A stretch of DNA of 64,000 nt, taken from Streptomyces hygroscopicus. Lineage in GTDB: Bacteria > Actinomycetota > Actinomycetes > Streptomycetales > Streptomycetaceae. Made by a program: the position numbers and the translations under genes. The stretch is taken from positions 1,674,001 to 1,738,000 of the forward strand of contig CP018627.1 in the NCBI GenBank assembly GCA_002021875.1, in the 5' to 3' direction. The number at the start of each line of letters is the position of its first letter. Position 1 is the first letter of the stretch. This document shows, piece after piece, positions 1 through 7,155 of the stretch. The notes beneath the pieces are model-generated. The model did no database searches and was not told the DNA's origin. It saw nothing but the letters and a program-made list of their open reading frames with translations.

Positions 1-72
1 GCGGCGGGCCTCGGCGACGCCAGACCCCGCCCAGCTCTCCGCCGGGCCGCCTCGGCTCTCCGTCCGGCGGGG

Positions 73-1188
73 TCAGGGCTCCATCCGGTGGCGTTCGAGG
101 ACGACCAGGGCGGCGTCATCGCCCTGGTGGCCGCCTGTGTGGGAGAGCAGATCGCGGTGCACTCGGTCGACGAGGTGCTGGGGTCCGGCGCCGTTCCATC
201 CGGGGAGCCGTTCGGCGAGCGGATAGAAGGTGCCCTCGCTGTTGCGCGCCTCGATGACCCCGTCGGTGTAGAGCAGCAACTGATCGCCCTCGCCGAAGGG
301 GAAGACCTCGCTGTGGTACCGGTCGGCCACCAGATGGCCGAGGCCCAGCGGCAGGGCGGGCGCATGGCCCTCCAGCGTCTTCACACCCGAGTCGCGCAGC
401 ACGATCGGCGGTGGATGTCCGCAGTTGACGAGGCGGACCACCGGCTGGTCGTCGGGGATCTCCAGCACGGCGGCGGTGACGAACGACTCCCCCGCCCCGG
501 GCGCCTTGTCGGGGGGTTCGGTCCGCTCGGCGGACAGGGCGGTGTCCAAGTGGGCCGCCAGATCGGTCAGGGGTACGGGCCAGTGGGCCATCGCGCGGAA
601 GGCACCGAGCACCAGGGAGGCGTCCGCGACGGCGGTCAGCCCGCTGCCCCGGACATCGCCGATGATCAGGCGGGTGGTGTTCGAGGTGCGCGCCGCCGCG
701 TACAGATCACCGCCGATCTCCGCCCCCGGCTCGGCCGCGAGGTAGACCGAGGCGATCAGCAGCGGGCCGACCCGGACGGGAAGCGGACGCAACAGGACCC
801 GCTGCGCCACATCGGCCACCGCCCGCACCCGGTTCAGCTCGCGCATATGCCGGTCGAGGACCGCGCGGAACAGCACGATCATCGCCGAGACCAGGGCCAG
901 GGTGATCACCTCGGTCAGGCGGCTGGGATGGCCGAGGAGGCCCTCCGAGGCGTTCACCGCGATCTGTGCGGCGACGGCCAGGAGCCCGACGCACGCGGTG
1001 AGCAGGGGGCCGGCGAACGAGGCGGTCATGGCGGGGGCCGCGATCAGCAGCGGGCTGAGCCGGACGCTCGCCGGGGACAGCACATCGCCGAGCGTGATCA
1101 GCCCGATGAGCAGCAGGGGGATCACGACCAGGACGCGGGCACGCCATCTTGGCCGACGCAGATCCGAGTAACCCTGCCGTATGTGCAC
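73..1188 (-). CDS. Membrane-anchored PP2C (SpoIIE-type) Ser/Thr phosphatase
   Basis: 371 residues. The N-terminal ~110 residues carry hydrophobic stretches (about 18-36, 45-75 and 93-108), read as membrane helices; a short linker leads into a SpoIIE/PP2C domain from about residue 140. Metal-binding signatures are visible: GAEIGGDLYAA (first Asp motif), IIGDVRGSG (second) and a late GDDAALVVL (third). The family removes phosphate from anti-sigma-factor antagonists or similar proteins; Streptomyces has dozens. There is no PAS, GAF or kinase-like HATPase domain, so the membrane segment is the only candidate sensor. It diverges from the ECF41 sigma gene across about 200 bp. The partner is unknown; family call is firm, target is not. 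Confidence 0.9.
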   Translation of the reverse strand: MHIRQGYSDLRRPRWRARVLVVIPLLLIGLITLGDVLSPASVRLSPLLIAAPAMTASFAGPLLTACVGLLAVAAQIAVNASEGLLGHPSRLTEVITLALVSAMIVLFRAVLDRHMRELNRVRAVADVAQRVLLRPLPVRVGPLLIASVYLAAEPGAEIGGDLYAAARTSNTTRLIIGDVRGSGLTAVADASLVLGAFRAMAHWPVPLTDLAAHLDTALSAERTEPPDKAPGAGESFVTAAVLEIPDDQPVVRLVNCGHPPPIVLRDSGVKTLEGHAPALPLGLGHLVADRYHSEVFPFGEGDQLLLYTDGVIEARNSEGTFYPLAERLPGWNGAGPQHLVDRVHRDLLSHTGGHQGDDAALVVLERHRMEP

Positions 1189-1328
1189 ATCTACTGCTTA
1201 CGCCTGCCCTTGCCCCCGCGCCAGCCCCGCCCCGCCCGCCAGGGCACAACGTTCCACCGGAAGGGGCCCGGACCTCCCACGAGGCCGCGGCCTCGCCAGG
1301 GAGACCGCCGCCGCGCCCGGGAGGCGGC

Positions 1329-1355
1329 TGTCACACTTCCGGCCGCCATCTCGTC
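1329..1355 (+). promoter_or_regulatory. ECF41-type promoter of the sigma factor gene
   Basis: TGTCACA at 1329-1335 is followed, after exactly 16 bases, by CGTC at 1352-1355. This is the published ECF41 promoter pattern (TGTCACA-N16-CGTC) without a mismatch. It lies about 30 bp before the sigma factor start, so it is read as an autoregulatory promoter. Experimental start-site mapping is absent. Confidence 0.85.
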
Positions 1356-1386
1356 CTCCCTCTCAGGCCGACGAGAGGATCAGGAC

Positions 1387-2259
1387 ATGGCAGAGCTGAC
1401 CGACTTCGAACAGCAGCGCGACCGGCTGTGGGCCGTCGCCTATCGCATCACCGGCTCGGTCGCCGACGCCGATGACGCGGTGCAGGAGACCTGGCTGCGC
1501 TGGCAGGCGCTGCCCGCGGACGAGGTCGCCGACCCCCGCGCGTATCTGACCACCGTCATCAGCCGGATCTGCTACGACCTGCTGGGTTCGGCGCGGGTGC
1601 GGCGCGAGGCGTACGTCGGCCCCTGGCTGCCCGAGCCGGTGGTGGCGACCGGCGGTCCTGAGGACCGGGTGACGCTCGACGAGTCGGTGGGGCTGGCGCT
1701 GCTCACCGTGCTGGAGCGGCTGACCCCGGCGGAGCGGACCGCTTTCATCCTGCACGATGTCTTCTCGGTGCCGTTCCCCGAGATCGCCGAGGTCGTGGGC
1801 CGCAGCCCGGAGTCCGTACGGCAGCTGGCCTCCCGGGCACGCAAGCGGGTCCGGGAGGAGGCGCCGCGGCGCTCGGTGGACCGCGGGGAGCACCGGCGGG
1901 CCGTGGACGCGTTTCTCCAGGCGGTCCTGGGCGGTGACATGGACGGGCTGCTGGAGATCCTGGACCCGGACGTCGTCTGGCGTTCGGACGGTGGCGGCAA
2001 GGTGGCGGCGGCCCGGGTCCCGGTGCTGGGCAACGAGAAGGTGGCCCGCTTCGCCCAGGGTCTCGCCCGGGGCTTCGACCCGGCCACGATGGTGGTGCAC
2101 CGTTGCGCGGTCAACGACGCCCCGGGCCTGGTCATCGCCGACCACACGGCCGGCCAGGCCGTGGTCTTCGCGTTCTCCGTGCACCAGGGTCTGATCACCG
2201 AGATCGACGTGGTCGTCAACCCCGACAAGCTCCGCCATCTCGACCTGCCGAACCTGTGA
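1387..2259 (+). CDS. ECF41-family RNA polymerase sigma factor with SnoaL-like C-terminal extension
   Basis: 290 residues. Sigma region 2 (about 5-75; DADDAVQETWLRW) and sigma region 4 (about 105-160; LTPAERTAFILHDVF, then a helix-turn-helix) are followed by a ~120-residue SnoaL-like extension. The two motifs that define ECF41 are present: DGGGK near residue 200 and NPDKL near the C-terminus. In this family the extension, rather than a separate anti-sigma factor, controls activity, and the target is usually a neighbouring COE gene (carboxymuconolactone decarboxylase, oxidoreductase or epimerase). Here the next gene is an oxidoreductase. Start chosen at the ATG after GAGAGGATCAGGAC; the frame stays open far upstream but that part is non-coding-like. 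Confidence 0.95.
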   Translation: MAELTDFEQQRDRLWAVAYRITGSVADADDAVQETWLRWQALPADEVADPRAYLTTVISRICYDLLGSARVRREAYVGPWLPEPVVATGGPEDRVTLDESVGLALLTVLERLTPAERTAFILHDVFSVPFPEIAEVVGRSPESVRQLASRARKRVREEAPRRSVDRGEHRRAVDAFLQAVLGGDMDGLLEILDPDVVWRSDGGGKVAAARVPVLGNEKVARFAQGLARGFDPATMVVHRCAVNDAPGLVIADHTAGQAVVFAFSVHQGLITEIDVVVNPDKLRHLDLPNL

Positions 2260-2269
2260 CCGGCATCAC

Positions 2270-2296
2270 CGTCACATCTGGAGCCGCTATGTCGTC
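2270..2296 (+). promoter_or_regulatory. ECF41-type promoter of the FAD oxidoreductase gene
   Basis: CGTCACA at 2270-2276, then 16 bases, then CGTC at 2293-2296: one mismatch from the ECF41 consensus TGTCACA-N16-CGTC, with identical spacing to the copy before the sigma gene. It sits 37 bp before the oxidoreductase ATG, in a gap of only 74 bp, and so gives the oxidoreductase its own sigma-dependent promoter. Confidence 0.8.
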
Positions 2297-2333
2297 CTCC
2301 TCGTGAACACCACCCGAGAAGGAGGCCGCCGGT

Positions 2334-3416
2334 ATGGAGAAGCAGCAGGTCCTGGTACTCGGCGCGGGCTATGCGGGGCTGATGGCCGCTCTGCGGCTGG
2401 CCCCGCACACCCGCGTCACCCTGGTCGATCCGAGCACCGCTTTCACCGAACGCGTCCGGCTGCACGAGCGGGCCGCCGGACGGCCCGACATCACGCATCC
2501 GCTCGACGCGCTGACGCGGCGGGCCGGCATCGTCCACGTGGCCGCCCGCGCCACCCGGATCGACCCGGCCGCCCGGCAGGTCACCACCGACGACGGCCGA
2601 CGGTTTCCGTACGACCGGCTGGTGTACGCGCTCGGCAGCCGCACCCCCGACCCCGGTGAGCGGGCCTACACCCCGGAGACAGCGGCCGAACTGCACAAGC
2701 GGCTGCTGGACGGCCCGGGTGAGCTGACGGTGGTCGGCGGGGGACTCACCGGCATCGAGCTCGCGGCCGAGATCGCCGAGTCCCAGCACACCTGGAAGGT
2801 CCGGCTGATCACGGGCGACGAGGTCGGCACGGGGCTGTCGGCGAAGGGCCGCGCCCATGTCCGGGCGACGCTCACCGGGCTCGGTGTCCGGATCGAGGAG
2901 GGCCGCCGGGTGGCGGGCCCCGAGGACATCGACACCGACGCGGTGGTCTGGGCCACCGCGATGACCGCGAACACCGCCCTGGCCGAGGCCGCCGGGATCA
3001 GCCTTGACCCCACCGGCGGCATCAGCGTCGACGGCGCCCTGCGCTCGGTGTCCCATCCGGAGATCTACGCGGTGGGCGACTCGGCGGCCATGACCACCCC
3101 GGCCGCCGGTGCCCTGCGCATGGCCTGTGCCACCGCGCTCCCGGCCGGTTCGCATGCCGCCTCCTCGATCATCGCCGAGACGCGGGGGCGGCAGCCGGAG
3201 CCGCTGCGCTTCCGGTTTGTGGTGCAGTGCGTGAGCCTGGGCCGCCGGGACGGGCTGATCCAGATGGTGCGGGCGGACGACTCCCCGCGCGAGCGGGTGC
3301 TGCGTGGTGGCCTGGCCGCACGCGCCAAGGAGCGGGTCGTGCGCTCCACGGTCAGCATGCTGCGGCTGGCGGCGCGCCGCCCCGGAGCCGTGCCCCGCAT
3401 CCCCGGGATGAGCTGA
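2334..3416 (+). CDS. FAD-dependent NAD(P)H oxidoreductase (NDH-2-like), ECF41 target
   Basis: 360 residues. The N-terminal FAD-binding Rossmann motif is VLGAGYAGL (about 7-15); a second dinucleotide motif, TVVGGGLTGIELA (about residue 132), binds NAD(P)H; the late YAVGDSAAM motif contacts the FAD ribityl/phosphate. This is the pyridine nucleotide-disulphide/NDH-2 architecture, soluble by appearance, with no redox-active CxxC. It follows the ECF41 sigma factor and has its own ECF41 promoter, matching the 'oxidoreductase' class of ECF41 targets. The substrate is unknown. The stop lies inside a tandem repeat tract. RBS is AGAAGGAGG before the ATG. Confidence 0.9.
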   Translation: MEKQQVLVLGAGYAGLMAALRLAPHTRVTLVDPSTAFTERVRLHERAAGRPDITHPLDALTRRAGIVHVAARATRIDPAARQVTTDDGRRFPYDRLVYALGSRTPDPGERAYTPETAAELHKRLLDGPGELTVVGGGLTGIELAAEIAESQHTWKVRLITGDEVGTGLSAKGRAHVRATLTGLGVRIEEGRRVAGPEDIDTDAVVWATAMTANTALAEAAGISLDPTGGISVDGALRSVSHPEIYAVGDSAAMTTPAAGALRMACATALPAGSHAASSIIAETRGRQPEPLRFRFVVQCVSLGRRDGLIQMVRADDSPRERVLRGGLAARAKERVVRSTVSMLRLAARRPGAVPRIPGMS

Positions 3417-3492
3417 ACCCCTGGGCTGAGTTGAGTCCCCGGGATGAGTTGAATCCCGGGGACGGGCTGAATCCCGGGGACGGGCCGAGGGG
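3403..3492. repeat. Five imperfect 18-bp tandem repeats between convergent genes
   Basis: Units at 3403, 3421, 3439, 3457 and 3475; typical unit CCGGGATGAGTTGAATCC. The first unit contains the stop codon of the oxidoreductase gene and the last ends 11 bp before the aldehyde dehydrogenase stop. Divergence between units is about 2-5 bases. No function is evident; CCCGGGG cores could form alternative hairpins and serve in termination. Confidence 0.85.
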
Positions 3493-3503
3493 CCGCCCAG
3501 CCG

Positions 3504-4964
3504 CTAGAAGGGGTAGTGCGCGTGCTGGGTGGCGAGGGTGATCCACCGGGTGTCGCTGAACGCCTCGATGCCCCAGCGGCCACCGAACCGCCCGTAGCCC
3601 GAGTGCTTGATGCCACCGAACGGGGCCTGTGGCTCGTCCGCCACCGACTGGTCGTTGATGTGCACGATGCCGGTCCGGATACGGCGGGCGACCTTGAGCC
3701 CATGGGTCCCGTTCTCGGTGATGATGCCGCAGGTCAGGCCGTGGTCGGTGGCGTTGGCCAGGGCCACGGCCCGATCGTCGTCGGCGAAGGTGGCGACCAC
3801 GCAGACCGGCCCGAACGCCTCGGCGTGGTGGATGTCCATGTCCGGGGTGACACCGCTGAGCACCGTCGCCGGGTGGACCGCGCCGTCCGGTTCGCCACCG
3901 CCGGTGAGCACCGTGGCGCCCTTGTCCACCGCGTCCTTCACCAGGGCCGCCACCCGGCGCGCCGAGGTGGTCGCGACCAGCGGGCCGACCACGGTGGACG
4001 GGTCGGCCGGGTCGCCGCACGGCAGGGCGGCCACCTTGGCGGCGAATTTCGCGGTGAACTCCTCGGCGAGGCTCTCGTGGACGAGTATCCGGTCGCCCGA
4101 CATGCAGATCTGACCGGAGTTCATGAACACGCCGAAGGTGGCGGCGTCCACCGCGTGGTCCACATCGGCGTCGTCCAGGACGATGATGGCGTTCTTGCCA
4201 CCCAGCTCCAGCACGGCCGGCTTGAGGTGCTGCGCGGCCAGTGAGCCGATGGCCCTGCCGACTCCGGTGGAGCCGGTGAAGTTGACGATCCGTACGCGGG
4301 GATCGGTGATGAGCGCCTCGGCCACCTCGGCGGCGTCCTCTCGGGCGTTGGTGACCACGTTGAGCACCCCGTCGGGCAGCCCGGCGTCGCGCAGCACATC
4401 GGCGACGAAGAGCCCGCAGGCGAGCGGGGCGTCCTCGCTGGGCTTCAGTACGACCGTATTGCCTGCCGCCAGGGGCGCCGCGACGGCGCGGACACCGAGG
4501 ATGACCGGCGCGTTCCAGGGGGCGAAGGCCGCGACGACACCGGCCGGTTCGCGGACGGCGAGGCCGAGCGCGCCCGTCTCCTGGGCGGTGAGCACTTCAC
4601 CGCGCGGGGCGGTGATCGCGGCGGCGGCCTCGCGGAGGATGGCCGCGGCCAGGCCCACGTTGAAGTGCGCCCAGGGCGCGGTGCCCCCGGTCTCCTGGGC
4701 CATGATCTCCGCGGCCCGGTCGGCGCGCGACTCCAGCAGGTCCGCCGCGGTCAGGAAGATCCTACGGCGCTCGAACGGGGCCAGCTCGGCCCAGGCCGGG
4801 AAGGCGGCGTCGGCGGCGGCCACCGCCCGCGCCACGTCCTCGGCCCCCGCCGCCGCGACGGTGGCGAACACCTCACCGGTGTAGGGGTTGAGGTCCTCGG
4901 CGGTACGCCCCGAGGTGGCCGGGGTGTCCTTGCCATCGATCAACAGGTCGCGGTGAAGGGTCAT
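3504..4964 (-). CDS. NAD(P)+-dependent aldehyde dehydrogenase (aromatic/benzaldehyde type)
   Basis: 486 residues, normal length for the ALDH superfamily. Visible: the proton-abstracting Glu in LELGGKNA, the nucleotide loop FTGSTGVGRAIG and the catalytic Cys in NSGQICMSGDR. Overall look is of the vanillin/benzaldehyde/salicylaldehyde dehydrogenase branch, which oxidises aromatic aldehydes to acids; that substrate call is only a resemblance. Start placed at the ATG preceded by AAAGGACATCCGAC; the frame is open 35 codons further upstream without better support. It lies 73 bp after the ABC permease gene on the same strand and could be read with it, but no functional link is apparent. Confidence 0.9.
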   Translation of the reverse strand: MTLHRDLLIDGKDTPATSGRTAEDLNPYTGEVFATVAAAGAEDVARAVAAADAAFPAWAELAPFERRRIFLTAADLLESRADRAAEIMAQETGGTAPWAHFNVGLAAAILREAAAAITAPRGEVLTAQETGALGLAVREPAGVVAAFAPWNAPVILGVRAVAAPLAAGNTVVLKPSEDAPLACGLFVADVLRDAGLPDGVLNVVTNAREDAAEVAEALITDPRVRIVNFTGSTGVGRAIGSLAAQHLKPAVLELGGKNAIIVLDDADVDHAVDAATFGVFMNSGQICMSGDRILVHESLAEEFTAKFAAKVAALPCGDPADPSTVVGPLVATTSARRVAALVKDAVDKGATVLTGGGEPDGAVHPATVLSGVTPDMDIHHAEAFGPVCVVATFADDDRAVALANATDHGLTCGIITENGTHGLKVARRIRTGIVHINDQSVADEPQAPFGGIKHSGYGRFGGRWGIEAFSDTRWITLATQHAHYPF

Positions 4965-5037
4965 GTCGGATGTCCTTTGCGGTCCCTCGCCCCAAGGGCG
5001 TGTTCGCGGAATGAACTTCAGTTCACCATGGCGGATG

Positions 5038-6771
5038 TCAGTCTCCGCCGCGCCCCGGGCCGTCGTCAATGCGGAGGCGGCGGCGGGGCCACCGCACCCC
5101 GCCGGACGCCGTCACCGCCAGAACGCCCAGGAGGGCCAGTGCCGCGGCGGGGGCGAGGACCGTCCACGGGGCGCGCTCGGCGTAGGGGTGGTTCTCGGCC
5201 AGCAGCCGCCCCCACTCCGGGGACGGCGGCTGCGCGCCCAGGCCGAGGAAGCCCAGCGAGGCCAGGGCGAGCGCCACGGCGGGCAGGCGCAGCAGGGCGT
5301 GCCGGACGACCGGAGGCAGGACCGCGGGCAGGACGTGACGGCGCAGCAGATGGCGGCGGGAGGCGCCCAGTGCGCGGGTGGCGGCGAGATGCGTGGCGGC
5401 GCGCTGCTGCCGCAGCAGGGCGGAGGTGTGCGCGGCCAGCGGTGCCCAGGCGACGGCGGCCACGGCGAGCGCGGGGGTGTACGGGCCACGGCCGGCCGCT
5501 CCGGCGACCAGGAGCCCGGCGAGCACGGGCGGCACCGCGTTCACGATCTCGACGAGTCCGCCGGACAGCCGGGGCACCAGGCCGAGCAGCACCCCCGCCA
5601 CCAGCGCGGCGGCGCTCACCGCCACCGCGAGCGCGAGCGTGGACAGCGCGCCGTGCCCCACCCGGGCCAGCAGATCGCGGCCCAGCGCGTCGGTGCCGAA
5701 CGGATGCGCCCAGGACGGGGAGGTGAGCCGGGCGGAGGTGTCCACCGCGAGGGGGTCCCGGAGGGCACCGAGCGCCACGACGGCGAGCAGGAGCGCGCCG
5801 TAGAGCAGCGGAACGGAGCGGGCGGACGGCGCGGACGGCCGGTGGAGCGAGGGCAGCGCCCCGTCGCGCAGCGCGGGCCCGAGCAACAGCCGGGACGCGA
5901 GCCCGGCGAGACCTCCGGCTGCGGCCGCGAGCAGGACGAGGACGAGGGTGCCCGCCTGAAGCATCGGCAGGTCCTGGGCGATGGCCGCCTGCAGGGTGAG
6001 CCGGCCGAGCCCGGGGATGTCGAAGACCTGCTCGACGGCGACCGCCCCGCCGGTGAGCCCGACCACGAACAGCCCGATGTTCGGCAGCACTCCGGGCACG
6101 GCACGCCGCAGCGCGTGGCGGGCGATCCGCCCGGCGGGCAGCCCGCGCGCGGCGGCGGCCCGGGCCCAGGGCTCGGCGAACGCGCCGGGCAGGGCGTCGT
6201 CCAGGACGCGGCCCAGCAGGGCGCCCGCGGGCAGGCCGAGGGCGAGCGAGGGCAGCACCATCCACCGGGGCTCGTACCAGCCGACCGCGGGCAGCCAGCC
6301 GAGCCGCACCCCGACCACGGCGGCCAGCACGGACGCCAGCAGGAACTCGGGCAGCGCGGCGAACAGCGCGCCACCACTTCCCGCACCGGCCCCGCGCCGG
6401 GCTGCCCGCCGCCTGGGGCCCTTCTGGCGGATCTCCGCGGCGTCGCGACGCCCGGCATGCCCTCTCGCCGCACCGCGCGAAAACCCAAGCAGCTCCGCTA
6501 CGAGGGCCTCCGCGCGGCACGCCGAGAGCACGCACCGGACGCCGCTCCTTCGCCCACGCAGATCCGTCAGAAGGACCCTGGGCCCGAGCCACAGCGTGCG
6601 CCCGCACACCGCGCCCGCGGTGACCGCCGCGACCACCAGCGCCCCGCCCATGAGCAGCAGCGAGACGCCGAGCGCCTCGGCGACCGAGGGGGCCACGGCC
6701 GTCCCCGAGATCCAGGACCGGCCCGCGTCGCCGTGCGGCAGTCCGGCGAGCCACCGGCCGAGCAGCTCCAA
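5038..6771 (-). CDS. Fused ABC transporter permease, DppB-DppC type (peptide/opine/nickel family)
   Basis: Two BPD_transp_1 permease units in one chain, at least 577 residues: the first resembles DppB (EAA-like loop near RAAAARGLPAGRIARHALRR, then VEQVFDIPGLGRL), the second DppC (HPFGTDALGRDLLARV and a loop ending LRRHVLPAVLPP). Such proteins import peptides, nickel or metal-opine complexes using a separate ATPase, and none is encoded here. The coordinates begin at the first recognisable in-frame start, a TTG; however DppB-like sequence continues upstream through a first membrane helix to about 6945, and the frame is open to 7155 without any ATG, GTG or TTG. A 55-residue basic segment near residues 65-119 comes from an inserted element (6412-6582). 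Confidence 0.75.
   Translation of the reverse strand: MELLGRWLAGLPHGDAGRSWISGTAVAPSVAEALGVSLLLMGGALVVAAVTAGAVCGRTLWLGPRVLLTDLRGRRSGVRCVLSACRAEALVAELLGFSRGAARGHAGRRDAAEIRQKGPRRRAARRGAGAGSGGALFAALPEFLLASVLAAVVGVRLGWLPAVGWYEPRWMVLPSLALGLPAGALLGRVLDDALPGAFAEPWARAAAARGLPAGRIARHALRRAVPGVLPNIGLFVVGLTGGAVAVEQVFDIPGLGRLTLQAAIAQDLPMLQAGTLVLVLLAAAAGGLAGLASRLLLGPALRDGALPSLHRPSAPSARSVPLLYGALLLAVVALGALRDPLAVDTSARLTSPSWAHPFGTDALGRDLLARVGHGALSTLALAVAVSAAALVAGVLLGLVPRLSGGLVEIVNAVPPVLAGLLVAGAAGRGPYTPALAVAAVAWAPLAAHTSALLRQQRAATHLAATRALGASRRHLLRRHVLPAVLPPVVRHALLRLPAVALALASLGFLGLGAQPPSPEWGRLLAENHPYAERAPWTVLAPAAALALLGVLAVTASGGVRWPRRRLRIDDGPGRGGD
6412..6582. mobile_element. MITE-like element inserted in frame in the permease gene
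   Basis: A 159-bp segment (6418-6576) is bounded by imperfect terminal inverted repeats. Reading inward, the left end is GCCCTTCTGGCGGATCT and the right end (other strand) GTCCTTCTGACGGATCT; over 23 bases 19 agree. Both sides carry CCTGGG (6412-6417 and 6577-6582), a likely 6-bp target duplication. Removing the element plus one CCTGGG deletes exactly 165 bp (55 codons), and rejoins the permease as ...RTLWLGP-RRRAARRG... in frame. The element is too small for a transposase. That the host frame survives suggests a tolerated or recent insertion. Confidence 0.75.
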
Positions 6772-7155
6772 CGGACCGGCGTCGAGGCCGAGTTGGGAGC
6801 GCAGGGACTCCAGGAGCTCGGGGCTGGGCTCGCGGTCGGCCTCGCGCGCCTTGAGGACGGTGCGGGCGGGGTCGGTGCGGGACAGCCAGGGCAGCAGTCC
6901 GATGCCGCACAGCAGCGCCCCCGCGAGCGCGAGGCGCCACAGCGCGCTCAGGCCGGTGGACCACCCGGCGCTCAGGCGGGTGAACCGCGCCGTGCTCGGC
7001 CCGGTGAACCGCCCGGCGCCCAGCCCGGTGGACCGCCCGCCCCGCGCTCGGCCCGATCGACCGCCCCGCGCTCGGCCCGATCGACCGCCCCGCGCTCGGC
7101 CCGATCGACCGCCCCGCGCTCGGCCCGGTGGACCGCGCCCTGGTCCGCGCGCCGC
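6772..7155 (-). other. Open in-frame extension of the permease lacking a canonical start codon
   Basis: Read on the minus strand, this stretch is open in the permease frame from just after the TGA of the substrate-binding gene. It encodes Gly/Arg-rich repeats followed by a DppB-like first membrane helix (LWRLALAGALLCGIGLLPWL, about 6942-6883) and the conserved pre-domain text before the annotated TTG. I checked each in-frame codon: there is no ATG, GTG or TTG, only CTG (for example at 6942 and 6951). Options are a CTG start, readthrough of the upstream TGA, or a sequence error or mutation. Confidence 0.7.
7027..7126. repeat. 24-bp tandem repeat array at the SBP-permease junction
   Basis: Three perfect 24-bp copies start at 7055, 7079 and 7103 (core GATCGACCGCCCCGCG), preceded by a 28-bp variant from 7027. 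On the minus strand each copy would encode GRARGGRS. Such arrays expand or shrink by slippage, which could have removed the original start codon of the downstream permease. Confidence 0.85.

Noticed and set aside
88..2259. A 723-codon plus-strand frame running from the PP2C gene into the sigma factor
   Set aside because: The first two thirds are antiparallel to the PP2C gene and have Gly/Gln/Arg-rich shadow composition. Only the part from ATG 1387 has sigma-factor domains and an RBS.
7027..7126. CRISPR array
   Set aside because: The 24-bp units are contiguous, with no spacers.
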